Shown here: positions 29,001-34,223 of the stretch, one piece after another
Layout: the number at the start of each line of letters is the position of its first letter
Position numbering within the stretch: the first letter of the stretch is position 1
Origin: Bacteroidales bacterium
GTDB taxonomy: Bacteria > Bacteroidota > Bacteroidia > Bacteroidales > UBA932
Length of the DNA: 36,468 bases
NCBI GenBank assembly: GCA_016281315.1
Contig: JAEEIJ010000065.1
Span: 1 to 36,468, forward strand
Direction: 5' to 3'
Notes under the pieces: generated by a model
The model's database searches: none
What the model saw: the letters and a program-made list of their open reading frames with translations, nothing else
What the model was told of the DNA's origin: nothing
Translations under genes and position numbers: made by a program

Positions 29001-29356
29001 ACGGCACCGGTGAGGTTGGTCTTCTTGGTGGTACCGTAACCCACGGCCACGGCATCCTCCAGGACGAAGCTGTCCTCTTCCAGGATGATGGTGATTTGCT
29101 TTCGTCCGTTGACGGGTTCCTGTTTGGTGGCATAGCCCAGGCAGGAAACCTCAAGGATTGCATTCGGACTTACCGTGATGGAGAAATTACCATCGAAGTC
29201 CGTCACAGCGCTGGCGCCTTCTGCCTGGATCACGGCCCCGATCACGGGTCCTGCCGCATCCTGCACGGTGCCCTTCACTGTCTGCTTCTGCGCATACGCG
29301 CAAACTGTCATTCCCAGCAGGACTGACAGAATGGTAAACAGTTTTTTGTGCAACAT
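26081..29356 (-). CDS. susC: SusC/RagA-family TonB-dependent outer-membrane transporter
   Basis: The 1091-aa protein has a Sec signal (ending CAYAQ), a CarboxypepD-regulatory-like beta domain (TVKGTVQDAAGPVIGAVIQA, about 25-105), a plug domain (VAVGYGTTKKTNLTGAVSVI; RGWNSINGGSPLVLIDGV; DAAAAAIYGAKGSAGVVLV, about 110-235) and a long beta-barrel ending in FGIDVTL with an aromatic/hydrophobic C-terminus. This is the standard SusC form that imports oligosaccharides with TonB energy. It has no anti-sigma-interacting N-terminal extension, consistent with control by a separate regulator. It is the first gene of the long minus-strand operon, preceded by a good TAnnTTTG promoter and directly linked to SusD by a 1-base overlap. 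The symbol is used in the family sense. Confidence 0.96.
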   Translation of the reverse strand: MLHKKLFTILSVLLGMTVCAYAQKQTVKGTVQDAAGPVIGAVIQAEGASAVTDFDGNFSITVSPNAILEVSCLGYATKQEPVNGRKQITIILEEDSFVLEDAVAVGYGTTKKTNLTGAVSVIKAEALKDRTSLDVAHMLQGSVPGLNITSGSGRPGQAANLNIRGWNSINGGSPLVLIDGVEGDLQYINPADVDNISVIKDAAAAAIYGAKGSAGVVLVSTKNGTKEKDGRAKVSYSGRFGLTAPTTSTDFETRGYDHVYMTNLFWSRYSPGTKYANYTDADMQELWIRRNDVTENPARPWVTITNVDGQDVYNYYANTDWYHVLYNDIKPTYSHMITMSGATDALSYLVSGGYTYEQGMFKDKPDNYKRVNLRAKISFKVTDWLKIGSNTSYFNSAYFYPGRSGINNTFGDSTVHALASYPAFNPDGTNVYTTKYNNYTIMDGTLMSLFSDHFNNDTVDNLSETIDFTLTPLKGLSIKGDYTYTFKYGGYVNRATLGEYSQYPGVVETVLNEGKGLVDKLTESASTNIYQAYNLYATYEHSWAEAHNFKVMAGVNYEKRHIKDLGLQGYNLYTTELNDLDLVGASENYPEEGQSYKRMVTSGGQNELKTAGYFARINYDYKGRYLLELNGRYDGSSRFLRGHRWVFSPSASLGWRISEEPFFQPLKGWWDNAKIRFSYGQLGNQQMSSYYPAIRTVDTSGQSSYLLGGGKLPSATLSAPVSSGLTWERSVQSNLGIDLAFLQNRLEFSIEGYIRDTKDMLTAGEPLPAVYGASVPKENSADLRTMGYEFTIGWRDSFKLAGKPFTYGANLVFSDYVSHITRFNNRDKLFAKTYWVGQKYGDIWGYTVDGLFATDAEAAAYAVDQSKVNDSQIFPRSASSPNGLYAGEMRFVDLDKNGAIDKGNERVGDSGDWTIIGNSQPRYNYGLNLSAGWNGFDLAVFFQGIGHMNWYPAAGFRSFWFLYDRAYQTFVPRDFLNDCWSEENPNAYYPRPHGYVSMSDARPLGVANTRYLQDIGYLRLKNLTFGYTLPEKLTKKVYIQKLRVFFSGENLFYWAPGLHGDYVDPEMAQAGSTGRVYPWQKSFTFGIDVTL

Positions 29357-29409
29357 TGTGTTTATAGATTTAGTTGTGTTAGTTATGCGTTATTTAACTA
29401 TCTGAAAAA

Positions 29410-29441
29410 CAAAGATAAATCTTTACGCGTGCATATACAAG
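29410..29441 (-). promoter_or_regulatory. Bacteroidales-type promoter of the SusCD operon
   Basis: On the minus strand, TATCTTTG (29410-29417) matches the Bacteroides -7 consensus TAnnTTTG, and CTTG (29438-29441) lies 20 bases upstream, as expected for the -33 element. A start near 29403 would leave a leader of about 47 bases before the SusC ATG. Confidence 0.7.
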
Positions 29442-29453
29442 CCCTCGCACGCG
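29426..29453 (-). promoter_or_regulatory. Dyad around the -33 element, candidate operator
   Basis: CGCGTGC (29426-29432) and GCACGCG (29447-29453) form a perfect 7-bp inverted repeat with a 14-base spacer. The -33 element lies in the spacer, so a dimeric protein bound here would cover the promoter. The GC-rich arms stand out in an AT-rich stretch. Confidence 0.5.
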
Positions 29454-29487
29454 CAATAGTAGACGGTACGGACGGCACATAGTAAGA

Positions 29488-29512
29488 TAATAATCTGATA
29501 ATTAGATTATTA
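29488..29512. repeat. AT-rich 9-bp inverted repeat upstream of the SusC promoter
   Basis: TAATAATCT (29488-29496) and AGATTATTA (29504-29512) are a perfect inverted repeat with a 7-base centre. It lies between the regulator's stop and the SusC promoter. It could be a second regulator site or a weak 3' structure of the upstream transcript; no T-run follows on the minus strand. Confidence 0.5.
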
Positions 29513-29558
29513 AATACTTTTATAAACGAAAAATAGTAGATGCCGAAAGGCGATGGAT

Positions 29559-31181
29559 TTACGCTTTCCCAATTTCCATGAGCCGGGACTCAAACTCCTC
29601 GTTCGGGCACAAGGACGCCTTCCTGAGTTTAACCCTGTAGTTGTAGATGGTAGAAGGCGACTTCTTGAGGAAGCGGGCTATATCGGCCGATTCCTTAACC
29701 CCCAGACGGATGAGGGCGAAGATGCGGATCTCGTTGTTCAGCCGGCCCTCGGGCAGATTTCGTCCGATCCGGCTGTCCTCCTGGAGGAGGGCGTTGAGCT
29801 GGCTCACGAAATCCGGGAAAACGCTCAGGAAAACCCGGTCGAATTCCTGCAGCAGGGTTTCCCGGCGTGCGTCGATGAATTCGTCGGAGCGGAGGGCATG
29901 CGTTATCTCGTCCAGGTCCTTGGACTTGGCGATGACGCGGATGGAGGACCGGTATTCCTCCAGGCTGTTGATGTGGTCCGTGAACATGGCCACATACTGC
30001 CCCAGCGTGTTCTCCCTGAGCTCATTGGCTTTCTTTACTTCCAGAATATGCTGCTGAAGGTCGTCGTTGATGCTTTTGATGGTCTTGTCGTACTTGAGAA
30101 CGCGTTTCTGGTAGCGGCGTACGAAATAGAGGCCTGCTACGGCCAGCACCAGCAGAAGGGCCATCAGGAAGATGATGAGGTAAATATCCTGAAAGCGCCG
30201 GCGGTTCACCTGTTCGTAGGAGGACATGACCCTTGGCATGAAGGCCGATATTTCCGTGAGGCAGATCCTGGCATCCGAGAGGATGGCGTCCTGATGGGCG
30301 CGGGTGATATAGGAGAAGGCCTTCCGGGTCTGGCCTCTGGCCATCACCATCCTGGCCGTCTGGATCAGGGAACGGGAGGCCCGAACCCCGTGGCCCAGGT
30401 CATAACGGGCGCTGATGGCATAGTGTACCAGGGCCTTGTCCATATTCCCCTCCAGCCGGTAAGTCTTGGCGATGCAATAGTGCAGGATGGCGAGGTCGTC
30501 CACAGAGTTGTTCCGCGTCCGGATGGCGTGTTCCAGTTTTTCACGGCCCTTTCCCGGATTACCCTTATCGATTTCATATTCCGCACTGTAAGTATGAAAA
30601 TACAGCATGGTGCTGTCGGCGGAGCTGAAATACAGGTCCCGGTAATGGTGTTCCAGCGAGTCCAGCCTGTCGTTGAACAGCGGGTCCTTGTTGGTGAGTT
30701 TTAATCCGTGATACAGGACGGTATAGGCCCTGTAATAATCGCACAGGCGCTGTCTGGTAAGATGGTCGTCTACCGCGATACTTTCCAGGGCATCCTGCGC
30801 GTAGCGGTACAGTCCGGAAATCAGGTAACGGTCCGCCTTGTCCATGGCGGCGTCGTTGATGAGCGTCCGGTCGCCGATTCCCCGGGCCAGGTCTTCCTTC
30901 AGATGGACATAGACCAGGGCCGAGTCCAGACGCGACTTGGCGTACTCCTCATACAGGCTATTCAGGATCTGATAACGGCTATAGGGATTCTCGGCCTGGG
31001 CAAGCTGATCCCGAAGGACCGAGCAGTGCGCTTCCTTGGAAGCCGTGATGATTTCTTCGGCCTGGATGACCCGGTCCAATTCCCGCAGGGCGGCTTTAAC
31101 CTCAGTGTCCGCGCTGCCGTGGTTACCACAGGACAGCGCGAACACAAGGGACAGGCTCAGGCTCAGGCGAAGGCGCATCAT
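29559..31181 (-). CDS. Membrane-anchored TPR/HTH regulator (DUF6377-like) of the SusCD operon
   Basis: The 540-aa product starts with a signal ending FALSC (lipobox-like, Cys18), then a helical, TPR-like region (about 25-320; YSRYQILNSLYEEYAKSRLD, LDDLAILHYCIAKTYRLEGN-type repeats). One membrane segment follows (about 333-352, LIIFLMALLLVLAVAGLYFV), then a coiled coil (about 355-425), and a C-terminal helix-turn-helix (about 490-525; VKESADIARFLKKSPSTIYN, then YRVKLRKAS). This layout fits the DUF6377-type proteins that stand next to SusCD loci. A sensor in the periplasm linked to a cytoplasmic DNA-binding end is the natural reading. It is transcribed toward the operon, 202 bases before SusC, and follows the preceding lipoprotein gene by 6 bases. 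The first of two adjacent ATGs is taken as start. Confidence 0.82.
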   Translation of the reverse strand: MMRLRLSLSLSLVFALSCGNHGSADTEVKAALRELDRVIQAEEIITASKEAHCSVLRDQLAQAENPYSRYQILNSLYEEYAKSRLDSALVYVHLKEDLARGIGDRTLINDAAMDKADRYLISGLYRYAQDALESIAVDDHLTRQRLCDYYRAYTVLYHGLKLTNKDPLFNDRLDSLEHHYRDLYFSSADSTMLYFHTYSAEYEIDKGNPGKGREKLEHAIRTRNNSVDDLAILHYCIAKTYRLEGNMDKALVHYAISARYDLGHGVRASRSLIQTARMVMARGQTRKAFSYITRAHQDAILSDARICLTEISAFMPRVMSSYEQVNRRRFQDIYLIIFLMALLLVLAVAGLYFVRRYQKRVLKYDKTIKSINDDLQQHILEVKKANELRENTLGQYVAMFTDHINSLEEYRSSIRVIAKSKDLDEITHALRSDEFIDARRETLLQEFDRVFLSVFPDFVSQLNALLQEDSRIGRNLPEGRLNNEIRIFALIRLGVKESADIARFLKKSPSTIYNYRVKLRKASLCPNEEFESRLMEIGKA

Positions 31182-31187
31182 TAAAAA

Positions 31188-32372
31188 CTACTTGCTGCGC
31201 AGGCGCTTGTCTTCAATGGAGGCCGATTTCCGCACGAGAGAGCCGTTGACGGCGGCCTTGGGCTGGGTGCGGCGTACGTAGTTGATGGTGTGCACCGGCG
31301 TACGGTCCTCTCTCACGGATGCCTTGGTCTTGACCATGGTCATCGGGAATTCCGGAACTTTTTGGTTAAAATGGTACCACAGCTGATCCTTGTCGCTGTA
31401 GATGGAGTAGCGCATGCTGTTGTAGGCCGGCTTGTAAACCTTTCCATTCACCTCGAATTCGGTATTGCCGGCGTTCAGGACCACGGAAGCGCCGTTATCT
31501 TCGGCCCAACCGACTTCCCAGCCTTCCCAGTCATCTACCTTCTCTCCGGAGCTTTCCACATAGGTTCCCACGAACATATAGTCCACGGTGCCCAGATTCT
31601 CATAGTTCTCGTACCGGGCGATGAACTGGATGAAGAAGGACAGGGTGCCGTCGTCCATCAGCCGGGTCTCGATCCAGTCGTCCTCCTGGTTCATCTCGAC
31701 ATCAGCACCAGCACCAGCTTCCCAGCCGTCCACGCGGTAGAAGTAATTGTTCTCGATAGGAGAAACCTCTATGTCGTAGAACCGATAGCGGTCGCCCACG
31801 TGCCATACGCCCAGCCAGGCGCTGTATTCGGCCGTAGCGGCCTCTTCCACCACATCTGCGGTGCCCTTGCAATAATGGTAGGTGGGCTTGCCGTTCTTGG
31901 CAATTTCAATGAGGTAGGCGGTATAGACGTTGTGGATAAGGATGCCGGAATAGAAGGTCTTGATCTTCTTGTTGAAGACCTCGTTCAATTCGGTGAAACT
32001 AATGTTCTGATTCTTGGCCGTCTGCAGGGTGGCGGCCACCTCCTCATCGATGAAAGTCTTCAGGTTCCCGTTATACAGGTTGACGAAATCGTCTTCCGTA
32101 ACCGTGCGAAGGATGAAGTAGTTGTCTCCGGGATAGTTGAACTGAAATTCTTCCGTCATAGAGTCCTCATACATGGTGCGGCCGCGGTACTGGACACTCC
32201 AGTCCGTACGTTCGTAAAGCTGTGTCGTGGGGGTCGTGGGTGTTGTGGGCGTCGTAGGTTGGGTTCCTCCTCCGCCGTGGGGACGGTAATAATCCGTGCG
32301 GGTGCCGGTGCAACCGCTTAAAAGTATCATGGCCGCTATCGCCAGCCATGAGAGGTAGCGCATAGTCTTCAT
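31188..32372 (-). CDS. Lipoprotein of unknown function, co-transcribed with the regulator
   Basis: The 394-aa product has a lipoprotein signal (MKTMRYLSWLAIAAMILLSGC, Cys21) followed by TGTRTDYY, a Gly-rich stretch and a low-complexity Thr-Pro linker of TTP repeats (about 37-50). The folded part contains many aromatic and acidic residues (YERTDWSVQYRGRTMYEDSM, WLGVWHVGDRYRFYDIEVSP, GWEAGAGADVEMNQEDDW). I do not recognise a family. The short string LGVWHVGDRY and the repeated beta pattern suggest a beta-rich, lipocalin-like surface or periplasmic protein, a weak guess. The C-terminus is basic (KSASIEDKRLRSK). It ends 6 bases before the regulator gene, so it could be a sensor partner, or merely a neighbour. 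Confidence 0.75.
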   Translation of the reverse strand: MKTMRYLSWLAIAAMILLSGCTGTRTDYYRPHGGGGTQPTTPTTPTTPTTQLYERTDWSVQYRGRTMYEDSMTEEFQFNYPGDNYFILRTVTEDDFVNLYNGNLKTFIDEEVAATLQTAKNQNISFTELNEVFNKKIKTFYSGILIHNVYTAYLIEIAKNGKPTYHYCKGTADVVEEAATAEYSAWLGVWHVGDRYRFYDIEVSPIENNYFYRVDGWEAGAGADVEMNQEDDWIETRLMDDGTLSFFIQFIARYENYENLGTVDYMFVGTYVESSGEKVDDWEGWEVGWAEDNGASVVLNAGNTEFEVNGKVYKPAYNSMRYSIYSDKDQLWYHFNQKVPEFPMTMVKTKASVREDRTPVHTINYVRRTQPKAAVNGSLVRKSASIEDKRLRSK

Positions 32373-32395
32373 CGTTCAAAAGCTTTTCTCGTTTA

Positions 32396-32403
32396 CAAAG
32401 GTA
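32396..32403 (-). promoter_or_regulatory. -7 element of the lipoprotein/regulator operon
   Basis: Minus-strand TACCTTTG matches TAnnTTTG. It ends 23 bases before the lipoprotein ATG, giving a short leader of under 20 bases. No convincing -33 TTTG is seen at the right distance. Confidence 0.55.
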
Positions 32404-32557
32404 GCAAATTTCCGGCCAAAAGCCTAACCCGAGGCAAACTGCAGAAAAGAAGGACAGTAATAATTCGTATTTTTTCGCAGTCGGGACTTCGCAAACGTTT
32501 CATTGAACCTTAACCACCTTATCGCGAGGAAACTGGTTCTTTTCCCTTATTATTGCC

Positions 32558-32565
32558 TATCTTTG
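32558..32565 (+). promoter_or_regulatory. -7 element of the phosphatase gene, close to the ATG
   Basis: TATCTTTG matches TAnnTTTG and ends 9 bases before the ATG at 32575. A start at the usual distance would fall within a few bases of the ATG, so the transcript may be leaderless or nearly so. No clear -33 element is visible. Confidence 0.55.
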
Positions 32566-32574
32566 CCATCAGAT

Positions 32575-33858
32575 ATGAAACACTTTTACTTTTTACTGCC
32601 GCTGATGCTGTGGTGCGGCATCGCGGGTGCGCAGAACAAGTATGCGGGAGCCTATTACGTCTACGACTACAAGAATGCGCCGGCGATGACGCCGGCGCCG
32701 GAAGGGTATCGGCCATTTTATATCAGCCACTTCGCCCGGCACGGCGCACGCTACTGCACCAGCGAGTATGAGACCCTGTACACGCTGCTTTCCAAGGCCG
32801 AGAACAACGCCCTCCTCACGGAGGAAGGGAAAACCCTCTGCAAGCGTTATCTGGCCTTCTACCGGAAGGTAAAGGTCTGCGCCGGAAACCTCACCGGGAC
32901 CGGCAAGGCGCAGCACCGCGCCATCGCCGGACACATGTTTGCACGCTTTCCCACAGTATTCGAAGGCCCCACGCATGTGGAAGCCGTTTCCACCGAATCC
33001 CCGCGGGTGATCATGAGCATGTGGTCCTGCCTGTCCCAGCTGCAATCGCTGGACCGGGATATCGCGGTGAAGGCCGACGCATCGGCCAAGTACTGCAGCT
33101 GGCTGCAGCCCAACCTCAAATCCAACCCCCATCTGATCAAGGGCGCGTACGCGCACGGAAGGGCGGCCCAAGAGGCCTCAAGAGCCTTTTTTATGGAAAC
33201 CGTCCCCTGGAAGGAGATTGTGGCGAGGTATTTCACGGAAGAGGACGCCCTGGAGCAGCTTAAGAGCTCACCCGAGCAGTTTATCGGCCTGCTGCATTCC
33301 ATTGCGGCCGACACTTATTGCCTGGACACGGATCAAGGCTGCTTCGACGACATCTTCTCCGAGGAGGAGTCGGCGGCCATCTGGCGGGCGAGCTCGCACC
33401 TCGCCCGCTATGAGGTGTCGGAAAGCCTGGCGGCCGACTATGCGGCCTATACCCTGGAGCAGATCATTCAATCGGCCGATGCAGACATCGCAAGCGGCGG
33501 GACGCAACTGCGTCTGCGCTTCGGCCACGACGCAGCCCTCGCGCCCCTGATTGCACTGATGGACGTGAACGGCTTTGGCCGCACCGCTACAACCATTGCG
33601 GAACGGGCGGAATTCTTCCCCAGCTACGAGGTGCCCATGGGTTGTTCCCTGCAGCTGATTTTTTTCCGGAACGCCTCCGGCGACATCCTGGTGAAGGTGC
33701 TGCTGAACGAAGCCGAGGCCACCCTCCCCTTCCCCGCCGTAAGCGGGCCCTATTACAACTGGGAGGACTTCAAGGCCCATTACTGGCCCGTTGTCAGGGC
33801 CTCGAAATACAGAATTGCCGCCAAGGAGCCCCTGGCTGCGCTCAAGGACGTAGACTAA
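32575..33858 (+). CDS. Secreted histidine acid phosphatase, MINPP/phytase-like
   Basis: I place the start at 32575 (MKHFYFLLPLMLWCGIAGAQ), which gives a clear Sec signal; the open frame from 32503 adds 24 residues that would overlap the promoter. The 427-aa product belongs to the branch 2 histidine phosphatases: HFARHGARY with the phospho-accepting His56 near the N-terminus, and FGHDAALAPL (His318-Asp319) as the proton-donor motif. Bacteroidales homologues of this kind include MINPP, which removes phosphate from inositol polyphosphates such as phytate. The HD rather than HAE motif fits many histidine acid phosphatases. Substrate is not certain; sugar phosphates are possible. It is divergent from the regulator operon, 202 bases away, and shares the phosphate theme with the NAGPA genes, perhaps by chance. 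Confidence 0.88.
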   Translation: MKHFYFLLPLMLWCGIAGAQNKYAGAYYVYDYKNAPAMTPAPEGYRPFYISHFARHGARYCTSEYETLYTLLSKAENNALLTEEGKTLCKRYLAFYRKVKVCAGNLTGTGKAQHRAIAGHMFARFPTVFEGPTHVEAVSTESPRVIMSMWSCLSQLQSLDRDIAVKADASAKYCSWLQPNLKSNPHLIKGAYAHGRAAQEASRAFFMETVPWKEIVARYFTEEDALEQLKSSPEQFIGLLHSIAADTYCLDTDQGCFDDIFSEEESAAIWRASSHLARYEVSESLAADYAAYTLEQIIQSADADIASGGTQLRLRFGHDAALAPLIALMDVNGFGRTATTIAERAEFFPSYEVPMGCSLQLIFFRNASGDILVKVLLNEAEATLPFPAVSGPYYNWEDFKAHYWPVVRASKYRIAAKEPLAALKDVD

Positions 33859-34058
33859 GGCTGGACGGGGATAACGGAAACTGCACAGTTGACGTCGGTA
33901 CGGAAGGAGACACACAAGGCGCGGGTCTCCCTCCTCTCCGGCGCAGGTTCCATAAAAAGGTCGAAGCCTGCTCCAGCGATATTGCTTCTCACGTGTGTGG
34001 AAGGCACATTCCATGGCGCAGGCCTTGGCACTTTTGCAGAACCTGCGCCACCAAGCTA
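33855..34058 (-). pseudogene. Decayed or non-coding reading frame in the inverted-repeat region
   Basis: A minus-strand frame reads through this stretch with a protein-like composition (for example NIAGAGFDLFMEPAPERRET) to a TAG at 33855. A possible ATG at 34088 is cut off by an in-frame TAG at 34058. It contains an internal repeat, GAGSAKVPRPAP and GAGFDLFMEPAP, which arises from the inverted repeats of the DNA. Its stop overlaps the phosphatase stop on the other strand. I read it as a relic of a repeated element or as chance. In total, 33859-34223 holds no intact gene that I can support. Confidence 0.3.
33940..34049. repeat. 110-bp imperfect palindromic element
   Basis: The ends GGCGCAGGTTC (33940-33950) and GAACCTGCGCC (34039-34049) are a perfect 11-bp inverted repeat. 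Similarity continues inward for about 36 bases: the left arm reads on to AAGCCTGCTCCA and the inverted right arm to AGGCCTGCGCCA. Each arm can also fold on itself (GCAGG...CCTGC). This is the build of a REP/BIME- or MITE-like intergenic repeat, or of a structured RNA. No transposase is nearby. Confidence 0.6.
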
Positions 34059-34089
34059 GGGCACCTGCACCAATCCATCTGTCTCCATC

Positions 34090-34136
34090 GTTAAAGCACA
34101 GTCACCGGGGCTAGAACGCAGAAAGTGTGCTTTAAC
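34090..34136. repeat. Perfect 11-bp inverted repeat
   Basis: GTTAAAGCACA (34090-34100) pairs with TGTGCTTTAAC (34126-34136) across a 25-base loop. No T-run follows on either strand, so it is not an ordinary terminator. Confidence 0.6.
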
Positions 34137-34148
34137 CACACGCAATCA

Positions 34149-34169
34149 TGTCTCCGGAATCAGGAGACA
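34149..34169. repeat. Perfect 7-bp inverted repeat next to the rpoC terminator
   Basis: TGTCTCC (34149-34155) pairs with GGAGACA (34163-34169) around a 7-base loop. GGAGAC and GTCTCC also occur as a hairpin pair at 33906-33911 and 33925-33930, so the same stem sequence marks both sides of the region. Confidence 0.5.
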
Positions 34170-34170
34170 C

Positions 34171-34203
34171 AAAAAAAGCGCCCTCCGATAGAGAGGGCGC
34201 TTT
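34171..34203 (-). terminator. Rho-independent terminator of the rpoC operon
   Basis: On the minus strand AAAGCGCCCTC pairs with GAGGGCGCTTT around a 7-base loop, and the second arm runs into seven T residues (34171-34177). It starts 20 bases after the rpoC stop. On the plus strand only three T follow, so it would be a weak terminator for the phosphatase transcript. Confidence 0.9.
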
Positions 34204-34223
34204 GGTTGAAGAGGAACGGTCTG

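Noticed and set aside
26021..29326. A 1101-codon open frame on the plus strand, antisense to SusC
   Set aside because: It mirrors the SusC gene in a complementary frame kept open by GC-rich codon use. Its translation is low in recognisable motifs and the SusC frame has full domain support.
32503..32574. An earlier start for the phosphatase
   Set aside because: The extra 24 residues overlap the TAnnTTTG element and displace a clear Sec signal at 32575.
33268..34014. A 248-codon minus-strand frame overlapping the phosphatase
   Set aside because: It is antisense to the supported phosphatase frame, shows no domain, and begins inside the inverted-repeat region.
33859..34223. A tRNA or known riboswitch in the structured gap
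   Set aside because: No cloverleaf with a GTTCGA-type arm and acceptor stem, and no riboswitch core that I recognise; the stems are simple inverted repeats.
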